A stretch of 64,000 nt of DNA from positions 124,001 to 188,000 of the forward strand of contig JAGYXB010000514.1 of NCBI GenBank assembly GCA_022495005.1, read 5' to 3'. This document shows positions 1 to 11,500 of the stretch, one piece after another (the first letter of the stretch is position 1; each line of letters starts with the position of its first letter). Made by a program: the position numbers and the translations under genes. Origin of the DNA: Rhyacophila brunnea. Taxonomy: Eukaryota; Arthropoda; Insecta; Trichoptera; Rhyacophilidae. Below the pieces are notes generated by a model. The model saw nothing but the letters and a program-made list of their open reading frames with translations, ran no database searches and was not told the origin of the DNA.

Positions 1-560
1 ATTTTTATGTGTCAGCCTCGAATCGTACCTATAAGTCGGTCTTCGATAGTTAACCTCTACGCCGCCCCTAGCAATCTATTGTGTGTCCGATTTCCCGATT
101 ACTTTATCTTTTACTATCTCGTTACAAAACTTAAAAAAAACTAAGGTATAAATTTAACCCACTATGCCATTAAATTATTCTGTAAGAATGTTTATTTATA
201 ATGTGGTAGTGTTACGTTAGTTGTGGAACTAAATCGTTTGTATATTATTTTACCTAACACTCCAAAAGTACATAAAATAATTATGACGATATTTTCAATG
301 AAAATATTCGGTTATTAGTATGATTAGATAATAAACTAGTATGTTATATTATGTTTAAGTAACATTTGTTATAAGTAGGTATGAGTATATATCCAAAATA
401 CTCTGATAATTAATTGATATGTCAGTTATGTAAAAATGCATAATTAATTATAGATTTAGACAGTTTTTTTTGTGTGGTATGTAAGTCAGTTATAATTATT
501 ATTTATTTAGCTTCATATATTTCGTTATAATACTAAAATGTTTGAACAACAAACAATCAT
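1..560. other. AT-rich, presumed Ddr intron, nothing seen
   Basis: No open frame, repeat end or RNA signature stands out. If Ddr continues leftward this is intronic. Confidence 0.4.
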
Positions 561-574
561 AAGATACTGTAAGT

Positions 575-838
575 CCCAAAGACTACGATGAGCAGGACAT
601 GTGAAGAGAATGCCTGAAGTTAGAGCGCCAAGGATCATGACGATGTAGCTACCCCAACGGAAGAGACCCAGAGGCCGACTAAGAAGGAGATGGGCTGACG
701 CCGTAGAAGAAAGAGGACTGGCTTCATATAGGAAGACCCAGTAACTGAAGAAGTGTGGCGAGAGACCGGAGGGAGTGGAGAGCGGTTGTGGAGGAAGCCA
801 AATCCCACCCCGGGATGTAGCGCCGTGGATGAATAATA
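575..838 (+). mobile_element. LINE 3' end, degenerate (RTE-like)
   Basis: One frame reads AGHVKRMPEVRAPRIM, then after a stop PQRKRPRGRLRRRWADAV and EERG. This is the classic end of insect endonuclease/reverse-transcriptase ORFs (W-A-G-H-V-x-R-M, then a G-R-P-x-x-R-W-x-D block). Stops and lost frame show a dead copy. It lies between AT-rich sequence with no other part of the element visible. Confidence 0.75.
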
Positions 839-1751
839 CTAAAATGTTCCGTAACGTGTTAATTTTATTTAAAAATATTGTCTAATAACATAATAATATA
901 TTAAAATATGCAACACTAATCAAAACGTAATATATAAAAAAATCTTAAGTAACATTAAATATACTTAAGTAAGGTATTTGTCTCCTGAACTGATATACAT
1001 TACAAGTATGTATTACAAAAATAACATTGCATGGAAGCATACTTATTATATAGTTTGTTTTTTATAAACCGTGAAAGGAAATTTTATTTTGATGAATTAA
1101 ACTGTTAAAAGCCCTCAGTTATTGTGAATTCATCCTCAAAGGAGTCGATTGGAGAAGAAAATAAAAATAGCCTGACAAAACGGAAACCATTCTCTGCTAA
1201 GATAAATGGATATTATTAAACATACATGTTGTACTGTTGTTACTATATCGTATATACATGTAGGTACTGTTGCTATTATAAAGCGCTTTGTGGCTTTCAT
1301 ATAATGTACTTACATTGGTATATATGAAATACTGTGTAAATTTAACCCCAACAACATGGGATAGAGTCCAGTTTAACCCTTAAGGGACAGCTTAGAGGGA
1401 AATAATTATTATTCGTATACACTTTATGTGGGGTCGGTGTCGTATTATACCTACAACTTTTACAAAATTTAAATAGCAAGTTTATCTAGGAAGAAAAACA
1501 TAATTCCATTGAAAATAGTAGATAGTTACCGAAATATTTTGAAGACGGTTGAAAGTAATATTATATATTATATCCCACACTCTCATATTTTTTTTTGTTT
1601 TCGATGATAATAAAATTTGTAATAAAAAGTACTTAGTTTTAACTACTTTATACATATATATATATGTATGGCTAAAATATATTTTAAGTCATCACTCGAA
1701 AGAAATAAGCGGTATTTAAAATTCTACACGATATACATAGCCTAAACATAA

Positions 1752-1897
1752 GGTTTTGTCTCGCCGCCATTCGCCATGAGGTCATCTGTATCTCGACCAC
1801 GCGACAGTCATCACGGCGCGAGTGCGTGTGGACGGATTAATGAGGTCACATGTACTTGGAATGCGTGCGATGCAAAACGCGCCATGTGGACAAAGCC
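1752..1897. mobile_element. Short MITE with TAA target duplication (PIF/Harbinger-like)
   Basis: The ends GGTTTTGTCTCGCC and, reversed, GGCTTTGTCCACATGG are imperfect inverted repeats flanked by TAA on both sides (1749-1751 and 1898-1900). The interior is unusually CpG-rich for this window. It is 146 bp with no coding capacity. A 3-bp TAA/TTA duplication is typical of PIF/Harbinger. Confidence 0.5.
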
Positions 1898-2094
1898 TAA
1901 GTGTTCTTCAAATTTGATGGTAGGCGTTAGTGATTTGAGTCATGGACCTTGAGAAGGAGAGAACGGAAGGCGATTGATGCCTTCGAAATAAGGTGGTACC
2001 GTTTTCGACAAAATACAACAAGAACTCGTTAATCACCCACAAAATAGCTATAAAGAATAGAAAAAGAAAGAAGATACAAAAAACTTTTTTTCCC

Positions 2095-2140
2095 CGACCA
2101 TGTCCGATCCTAATAAGATCATGTGGGCATTTTGAATATT
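2095..2140 (-). mobile_element. SINE-A 3' tail fragment
   Basis: It matches the conserved tail of the SINE-A family (GACCATGTCCGATCCTAATA on the plus strand) seen again at 2234, 9558 and 63453. Only about 40 bp survive. Confidence 0.6.
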
Positions 2141-2233
2141 TATATTGATTAAGATGAGATATCCTAAACTTGCCGGCAACACCGAGTGAGGTCCTGTTTA
2201 TTTGAAGCTTTCTAGCGATTCTTTCTTTCTTTT

Positions 2234-2424
2234 GACCATGTCCGATCCTAATATGATCATATGGGCCTCCACAGAGTGGAGGTTTGTATTAACAGATATT
2301 GTTTTTACGAGAAATGGATATCAGCCACTTGCTCAACCTATTAGATCCATACCCTGCCTCATACATAAATTGAAAAACAATATGTATACTTGCCAGACCC
2401 AGGATTCGAACTTGGGACCAACGA
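2234..2424 (-). mobile_element. SINE-A copy, minus orientation
   Basis: Read on the minus strand it has a B-box-like GTTCGAATCCTGGGTCTGG at the 5' side, then a ~140 bp body containing AATAGGTTGAGCAAGTGGCT and the inverted pair CCTCCACTCTGTGGAGG, and the tail ending in GGATCGGACATGGTC. The tRNA-like head upstream of the B box is missing. Open frames on both strands here are by-products of the repeat. Confidence 0.75.
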
Positions 2425-2499
2425 AATAAATGGTAATAGCGTATACGAAATATGCAATCGAAAATATTAATTTTCAGGTTCCCGCATTGCATTCGAATA

Positions 2500-2880
2500 A
2501 ACAATATGAGCACTAGCATCGCGATTTGAAATTCAGTGCCACGGGCTGAATATAATTATTAGCCTTGATACAGCCTCAAGTAGTAAAGGAGTCTCAAAAA
2601 TGTCTTTAGAATTATCTCCACCATGTAGCTGGACTTCAACTGATGTCAAAGAGGACCAAGCATTTGACCCGCTGTCAAGTCTTCTAAGGACTGATGAATT
2701 ATAAAGAGCTTAAGACTGTAACATCTGAAAAGACACGGGAAGTATGCATTATTACGGATACGGATTATAATCGAGGACGGGATAATATGGAGAGACTGTT
2801 AGTAACTTCCAGGGAAGATGAAGCAAAAGAAGAGCATCCTCGCATTGGAAGTGCATCCAAAGAAGTTTACAGAGATTAGG
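2500..2880 (+). pseudogene. Unidentified coding-like patch with two overlapping frames
   Basis: The base composition is less AT-rich than its surroundings and reads as protein. A frame open from about 2510 to the stop at 2702 contains MSLELSPPCSWTSTDVKEDQ (start at 2600). A second frame, 2694-2879, has 61 codons rich in charged residues (E, K, R, D) beginning M-N-Y-K-E-L. The 11-base overlap suggests one ancestral ORF with a frameshift. I do not recognise a domain; a decayed transposon ORF or processed pseudogene is more likely than a live gene. Confidence 0.3.
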
Positions 2881-3417
2881 CTTATACCTATTCTGACAAA
2901 AGCAGAAATCTTTACCACACCTGTTCAACCCGAATAAGATCATATATACCAATACAGGGTGAATGTTATATTAATTATGAAACAAGCTGTTCTTAGCTTA
3001 TACTATTTGATTTTCATAATTTTCACCACAAAGAATAGTGTGTTAATAATTTAGTAAATAAAAACGTCTTTAATGATATAATTATATGTAGGTATGGGCA
3101 ATAAATATTATACTACATAAAGCAATTTTATAGTAGTTGGTTATAGCATTTTATATAAATACTATGGAGCAGGATAAATGATTTACAAATTTATTTTGAC
3201 ATCAAAAAGTAATTATGTACGTATATTTATGGCTGTAAGCGGAAAGTTTTTAATATAAATACAGCTAACATATTAATTTTAATTATCACACTTTACACTT
3301 AAAGATTTATACCAGTATAAACAAGCCACGTTCTCATTATATAATGATTTGTCATCTTTTTAAAAATATTAAATTAAAATAAATTGTAAATTTATGTGTC
3401 AGGTATATTATATATAG

Positions 3418-3769
3418 CAGGGGTGGCGAACCTATGGCACGCGAGATGATTTTGCATGGAACGCGTTTGAAGAGAAAGCAGGCTGATACTATTCAAGAAT
3501 AAGCATTCCCTTTAATTTAAATATATAATTGCATAGGTCGGTCTTTAGACTTTATGCATCACATATAATATTATCACACTAACCTCATCAGCCGGCGGGG
3601 GATGCCGTGCCGCGAACCTCTAATTTTGATCGATTTAAAATGCTTGAGACCACTGTAGCGACAGAATGCCTTATCTGATCAATGAAAAAAATGCTCGGCA
3701 CGTCAGAGAGTTGAAAAATAATATTTGGAAAATTTTGGCACGCGTACATAAAAAGGTTCGCAAGCCCTG
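3418..3769 (+). mobile_element. hAT-type MITE, family 2, copy 1
   Basis: The left end is CAGGGGTGGCGAACCTATGG and the right end, reversed, CAGGGCTTGCGAACC, followed by ACGCGTGCC in both arms. Interior blocks match the copy at 22347-22874 in opposite orientation, including the GC-rich GCCGGCGGGGG stretch. No clear 8-bp duplication remains. An open frame at 3588-3779 lies inside it and is not a gene. Confidence 0.7.
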
Positions 3770-5363
3770 TGATAAGCATACGTATATTAGATTTTTAGCT
3801 ATAATCTATTAAGTAAAATTTTAACTTGTTCTATACTCCATAGGGCAATATAAGTAGCTATCAAATTTATGCGAGGGAAATAGATTTACCTGCTTTGGTA
3901 GGCTTTGGAATAAAATTATAATGCCCTTAACATAATACAAAGTAAATGATCGATAGCGGTTGTTCATCACGGCTTTATTTTATTAGGTAGGTACCTACTA
4001 CATAATAATATTATATAATGAATACTGTACAAAGGTATTATGATATATTATAAGGAAACGCAGCACGGATATATTTTATATTCAATAGAAATAACAAAGA
4101 AGTAAACGTATCTAAAGAATATAAAAAAATACTTAAGTATTCAGAAAATTTGTTGATAAAACAATATTAAATAAAATTATTGTAGATTGTTGTAATATAA
4201 TATCATCTATACCTATGTATTTAAGCATTTTTTAGTGAGTATGTATACAAAAAACGATAAGTAAATGTTTTGATAGCTGTAAGGTGTAAGAGAAAATCTA
4301 TGTTTTGAATATTGGTGATTATTTAAATAATGTAAGAATTTAAAACATCAAGATAATGTTAAAACATCTCATGTGAATATAATATTCATATTATATTATA
4401 TTATATTTATGTATATTTATTGTCAATATGATTATTATATAAGTAAGTATTTGTACATACTTAATCTTAATAATAGTGTAAAGACCAAAATGGTTACCCA
4501 CTGACTTAAGTATGATTAATTGCGTAGTTTAATAATTTGAATTACGTATTATTTAATTAGGTACCAAAACAAAATTGAAGCCTACACGTAGATTATGAAA
4601 TATATATTAAGTATTATACTATGTATACAAACATTAATATTGTTATATTTTCAAAGTATTTTTAACGACACATTTTTAATAAAAGTTTGAACTGTTAATG
4701 TTCATTCACTCTTAATATATTTAGGTACCTACCCTATATCTTTGAAGTTTTTTCTTTTTTTTTCAATTTTGATGAATAAAAGATTATGTAACACAGAAGT
4801 TATTTGTCGAATAGAACATATTATTTTATATTAGTTACTTACCAATTGGTTATATTAATATGTATAGGTAGGCTCAATTTCGTTTAATTATGTACTTACA
4901 TGTTTTTCAATTGAGAATAAGAAGATAAGAAAGCATATTATTATCTATTTTAAATATTTCAATAAATTGAATATCCTCAAAATACGTATCATGATATTTA
5001 CTTATTATTTTCCTTTTTTTGCTTCTCTTGGAAAATCTGTTATAAATATACACATAATCTATTTTTTCATATGTAGGTACACAAATACAATACAAAATAA
5101 TCTCTTCTTATTAAGATATTCAATATAAGCAGCTTAAGCGCCAACGCACATTCGAAAATATGGTATATAACAATAATAAAAATATTTAAACAGGCAGAGG
5201 TACATAGGCATTAAATTAAAACATCGCGCCAAAAGAGCAATTAAAATAATAACTTAAATAACATTGTAAACAGTTCGGGCAATGAGTAAATTGATATAAA
5301 CGCATTGATAATAATATTTAAAATACTTATTACTTATTATTAGTAATATTGTAAGATACATAC
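3770..5363. other. AT-rich Ddr intron, no further exon found
   Basis: I looked on the minus strand for the next Ddr exon (start of the discoidin-like domain) and found no convincing match. Frames of about 60 codons here have no family resemblance. Confidence 0.4.
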
Positions 5364-5511
5364 TTTGGTCGGGGCATCCGTATACTTCGAGTCGCATGCA
5401 GACAGTTCTTCGATGGAGGCTATATGGAATGACACGAATCTTGTTGGCGTGGACCGGTGGTGACAAACTGTGCTGGACAACCGTCGCTGTATCAGAATTA
5501 CCGCCGAATAC
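5364..5511 (-). CDS. Ddr: Ddr exon D: end of the discoidin domain
   Basis: The exon is 148 nt. The acceptor is at 5512-5513 (TTTCTTTAG) and the donor GTATGT starts at 5363. In frame 0 after exon C it gives residues 144-192: VFGGNSDTATVVQHSLSPP, then VHANKIRVIPYSLHRRTVCM and RLEVYGC, the usual C-terminal strand set of a DDR discoidin domain. Cys181 and Cys189 would pair with Cys77 and Cys34. After Cys189 the exon reads P-D-Q and one base of the next codon, whereas human DDRs have Trp two residues after that cysteine. The next exon should begin the discoidin-like domain; I could not find it between base 1 and 5363, so the following intron probably runs past the window edge. Confidence 0.9.
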
Positions 5512-8500
5512 CTAAAGAAAAATATAGGCGTTTTAATTGAACCTTTGGTATGTAATGGGAATACATTATTTACTAATGTGAGATGTAACGTGAATGATTC
5601 GTGAAATACAAATTTATAATAATAGATATTATAATTAAGCTTGTTTGTTAATTCTATATTTTTATTGTTAAAAAGTGTAGAATTTATTGCAATTTCGGAT
5701 CCAAATAAAGTATCGGATTTAATCATTTTCAATATATTATATATAGTATACAGTAACACACAGTTTATGGTGAAAATAAATTATGTGAGATGTAATGATG
5801 TAAATTAAGTGAATATCCTTCAAACATGAGGATGCATTACATTAATACAGCTGCCTGACTAGGACTTCTTGATTTATGCTTTGACGAGCTGGAAAAAAAG
5901 TATATTATTTAGAAAAATGTCATTTATGAAAGCATTTTGATTTTTGGTCACATTAATCATTTATTATTTCATTAAAATTTACAATAATTAGGTATTATTA
6001 ACATTGACCCACGATGGCCGCACGACTTAAACGTCAGCCTACAGCATCGTTAGTTCCAGGTTCAAATCCTGGGTCTGGAAAATACACATATTATTGTTAT
6101 TATAGTCAGAGTATGGACGGTGATTGGTGATGGTGATTGTTGGGCTACCATTTTGATATTTCACGGGTTTCCAAATATAAATTGATCAACTCTGACAATA
6201 ACTGTAATAAAATTGATCATTTTGTAATACAAGAAGTGTAAATAAATAAATAAATTTTGAAATGGCCCGATATGTTAAAAATGACACTTAATACATGCCT
6301 ATTCATCATGCCAAACTTCATGCATTAAAATCCTACCTACATAATGAGAAACAGTCTGGATTAATAGTTTTGACTAAAATATAGGCAGATAAATAGGTAT
6401 TATGCTACTCGATTATTTGATCCTGAATATTTGGAATGATGCTATTGAAATATCGGGTTTACTTTTTATATAATTTTTAAATTTGAAATTTCAGAAAAAA
6501 ATCCTAATTTTCACGATAATATGGGGAAAAAAATATAAACTAAATCATCAAAAAAGTGCTACTAAATGTGAATTTCTGTTTTTTTTTAATATGAAATAAT
6601 ATTATATTGGTACCACTCTAAAAAAAATATTTATTTTTGTCTAATCTCGGGCTTGCAATTCAGAGTAAGTAAGTACGTATCTAATAACTTCATTTTATTT
6701 CAGTATGGAATGAAATATACGATACCGATGATACAAAATAGACATAATATGCACATGAATAATATAATAGGGTTGATTTTTCTTTAAAAATGATATCCGA
6801 AGAAAAGAAAATTATTTATTTGAGTTGTACCTTTTTGTAACTTTGCCCTTATTTGATATAATATTTATGATGTTTAGTAGGTAAACAACATTTTCTATAA
6901 GTCCCAAGAGAATTTAATGAAAAATAATGCAAACAAAATTGAAAAGCACTCACATATGCTTACTTGTACCTTTTAATATTATTACTAAATTCAATAAATT
7001 AATTATTCTATCTCCGTTCCAGTATATCGATTTATCATGTACTTAAAGTTTAGTAAAATAGTGTACCTAGTTGAAAAGTAAATATTTAATATAATGAGTA
7101 GGTACATATTATTATATACTACTAAGCAGTAAAAAAATGTTCCAATATATAATTAAATAGGTTGGTTTCTAAATAAAAATACAATTTATGAAAATAATGA
7201 GATCCACGTAAACTATACTATTGTGATGGTGTAGTTAAAAAATAGGTACCACAAGTACCTACATAATTAAATATTAAAATACAATGTAAAATATATTAGA
7301 GTGTGTGTATAAAAAAAAGGCTGGTATTTATATGTAATAATAATATTACATTGAATAATGTTTGTAAACTATGTCAGTAATAATCTACCCATAAGCTTAT
7401 GTCATGTCACCGTATAAAACTAACTATGTTCGTATGTATTTACTTCACGTAGTGGATAGGTAGACATTATTATTTATATGTGAATGCAGTGTATAGTTAT
7501 TCCACACGACAAAAGTTGTTTCGCGCAAACTGTCACCCTATTTGGAAAATGGAAGCCAAATCCAGACCCAATTTTCAATAACCAAGTGAAATATACAATA
7601 CCTCGTATCCGTAAATCGAGTAGTAGGTGGGATACTGTACAGATTTAGACTATTATATGCACACAAAGAGGCGTCAATGATTTCTCAAATTGACATGGGT
7701 ATTAATAAATTCATATATTAATAAATATAATATATTTTATTATGGATTATCAATGGCCAATGCTTTCATAAGTAGATGAATACCGTACCATATAGAGTTA
7801 TTTCTTATTAAATTTTAATAGATTTAATCTTTTTATTATTACATTTGAGTCGTTTTTTGCAACCCGGGATTCGCCTTTCAGCATCTTCAGGCGCCACGTG
7901 CACTCACCAAAAGGTAAATACACACTGACAACGAATATACACCTATTGATTGTATTATTAGTGATAGGGATTTTTTGCAAACACTTCAGCTATTCATAAT
8001 TTGTTTGTTATGTTTTTAACTGTGATCCTTAACTTAGTATGTAGGTGATAAAATTTATACCTAGTTTATTGTATTAATTTGTTGTATAAGTTGGAATCAA
8101 TTGTATTCGTTGTTAGTGTGTATTTAACTTTTGGTGAGTGCGCATAGTGCCTGAAAATGCCGAAAAGCGAAACCCGGATCGCAAAAACGACTCAAATGGA
8201 ATAGTGAAAAACTGTAAAAATCCCTACCTTATCACTAATAATACACTCGATAAGCGTATAAATCGTCAAAACCTAATAATAGATCATTAGTAATTTATAA
8301 ACAATAAAAATACTAGACTCAAGAGGTGTAAAATCGTCCATTCTGGGAACAATGGTAACGTATTGGGAATTTAATAGCGTTAACTAATTAGATATAGGTA
8401 TCTATGATACAAAACTTAATTCCATTAAAATTTAATTCAAATTCCATCAAGTACATACGATCGATTGTATTAATATCAGTCAATATTTAAATTATAACTT

Positions 8501-11500
8501 GAGAAATAATCGTCATAATAATTAATATCAAAAACAGATAAGCCACACTTATCATCAAAATCTGTTTAAAAATACGTTTATTCTATGTGCATAATGTACT
8601 GATCTATAACTTTTAAACCGTCCCAAAAATCGTACATAAATGATAATAAAATGGATGTTTATAAGTAATAATAATGCTTTCCGAAAAATATAATATAACA
8701 TAAAAAAATAAAAATGTACTTAATGTGTATTTTACAGAAACTATTTCACACATTAGACTAGAGTTACGAGGTTTTGCATGTTAAAGCTGACATTGTATGT
8801 ATATAAAACGACATAACGATATATTTTCAGAGCATTTATAAGACATATCGCTGTTATGGCTCGGTAACGATGACAGCCAGTGGCGTGCAATGGTATTGAA
8901 AATATTCAGGTGCAGACGCTTTAATAAATTGTTTTAGAAAAGACAGCGTCAATTGATTAATTTTTTGAGAAGTAGGTATACCTTTTATTATTTATGTACG
9001 ATGTATTTAATAATAAATAAATGTCTATACCTACCTGTTGTTTTTTTTTAATAAATGGTAACGAAATTAAAGGTGACATTAATATTATAATTATATTTGG
9101 TACCTACATGGTTTGAATCTAACAAAATAAATTAAGTCGTCATAATCTATCTTTTCAGGCTTCAATATATGTTTACTTGCACCTAAATTGCACGTATGTA
9201 ATTCGCCGTATACATTATCATCGTAAGTTTATTTAGAGGCAACAGATGGCAGTGTAGTATTGCGACGAAATAACGACGGATAAATTCAGTCAACCGAGAG
9301 GTACAAAATTGTCGAGAGGAATTATGACATAATTATAAGTTTGACAGAACTATGTATCAACGCAAGATCATGTACCAAGAAGAATGGGGTTAATTTCATT
9401 CAGCTGTAGATCAATGATAACTACTGGTGGTGATAATGGAGATGATAGTCAATTTTATAAAAGTTTCATCGTAGGTACTCTTTTACATAACAAGCTAAAA
9501 GTACCTACCTATTAGTAAATAAAATGAATCTCTATTTTAAATTTACATTTAGATCCCGACCATGCCCGATCCTAATAAGATCATATTATGGACCTCCACA
9601 GGTGGAGGTTTGTATAAACAGATTTTGTTTTTACGAGAAATGGATGCCAGCCACTTGCTCAACCTATTAGTACCATACTCTGACTCATACACAAATTGAA
9701 AATAATATGTTTACTTACCAGATCTCGAACCTGGGACCATTGGGTCTATTCTATACCTATCGACCGCTAAAGTGATAAAGTGATAAATACGACGGCTAAC
9801 TAGAGTAGGTTTGTATCAAAGTATTAGCACTTATTGTGACAATTACAATGAGCTGGGTGTAATTGTTGCAAAAAGTGCTATATTTTAACAGCACCTCTCT
9901 TGGCTGTGATAAAATTTAGAGCGAGATAGACAGTTTTGACTGTTCAGACGGCTAACTTATTGTAACAATAAAATTATAATACCTCAAAACAAATATGTAA
10001 TAAATACTATCACGTTATCACTTTAGCGGTCGATAGTCGCCTTGTGTATAGAATAGACTCGTAGGATTTGAACCTGGAACCCACTACGCTATAGGCAGAC
10101 GCTTAAGCCGTGCGGCCATTGTGGGTGTTGTTTATTGTAAATTTAGATTGAGGAATAATATTGTGAAATACTTAACCACGAAGTCATTATTCAGGGTTTT
10201 TCTATAATAAAAGCGCTGTCAAATATTGAAAAAAAAATTGGAAACCGCAAGAAGACCCTTGAACCGAAAATTGAGTTAGCAAATCCCAAACGCCACAGAG
10301 TTTACCGAACTCTTCCTGTCCTGCGGTTTTCGAAAGGTACGCGCACAAAAAAGTCGCACCTTTTTGCCGTCCCATCTGATATATTGATGCCATTGTTTGA
10401 GGTTCGCACGCCAATACTCCAGGGTGTACTCCTCAGTGTACTCCAAACCGCGACCTTGGCCGAAGCGGCCCTGCGTGGCCACTGCAGTCACTAGGTGCGG
10501 CCCCTTCAGGTCGATCTCGATAAACTCCCTGACACCCTTATCCACCTGAACCTTCGGACACCATCCACCTCCATGAACATCCTTATTCAGTCTGCAACAA
10601 CGGATAAATACTATTACTATATATTATATAACATACTCGTATATTAGAATATCTACAATTTAAATACATATTGTTATAATTTTGGTAGCATGGTAAATGA
10701 TAAAGACAGCAGTGGCGAGGGGTAGAGGTAGGCTATTAAGATCCGGCTTAAATAGTGCATACTAAAATTTATCGGTAAAACGTATTTGTTTTCATTGAAA
10801 TAATACTACAATGTGTAGATAGTGTTTGTTAGTTTTTAAAATTCAATGAAGCCCTGCCTAATCCAAGCCATAGTAGATATAGTAAAAAAATATTCGTTTA
10901 TCCATAAAATATCTAAAATTATGCTATTAAACCATACATCATTTTCGATATTTTATAAGTTGAATATTTTATATCGATGGTGGTTTGGTTAAGCAGGGCT
11001 TCATGAATTTAAAAAAAACTAACCAACACCATCTGTAACAATAATATGTATTCTTAATTCAACGAAATCAAATAAGTATGACTGAAAAAGTGTGCACTAT
11101 ATTTGTGGGATCCCCCATAGCATACCTAAACTATTATGGTTTGGTTTAGGCAGTGTTTAATTGAATTTTAAAAAGTAACCTGCACAATCTACAAATTGTA
11201 TTCTTAGTTCAATGAAAACAAATAAGTATGACTGACAAAGTTTAGTGTGCACTTCGCCACTCAAAGACAGTCAATTTATTATTAAATGCACTTTCTTTTG
11301 GTAAACACTGATACGAAAACAATCTTATACACGAGTTTTTCTATTACTATATTACCTATTTTAGTTATTTATGTTGAAAACTGTTAATAGTTATAAACCA
11401 CAGAATGTTATAAACACATCCTCAGAATAATTTAAAGATGTACCCAAGCACACAGCCTGCATGTGAGAACGATATATTTTTAACCCGAAATAGCTATCAA

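Noticed and set aside
3588..3779. 63-codon minus-strand frame
   Set aside because: It lies within and across the right end of a hAT MITE; the translation follows the repeat.
5340..5759. 139-codon minus-strand frame, longest in the window
   Set aside because: It reads exon D in the wrong frame and extends through the intron; the discoidin match is in the neighbouring frame and begins at the acceptor.
10202..10414. 70-codon minus-strand frame over the Ddr exon C donor
   Set aside because: It is a different frame from the Ddr coding frame and runs into the intron.
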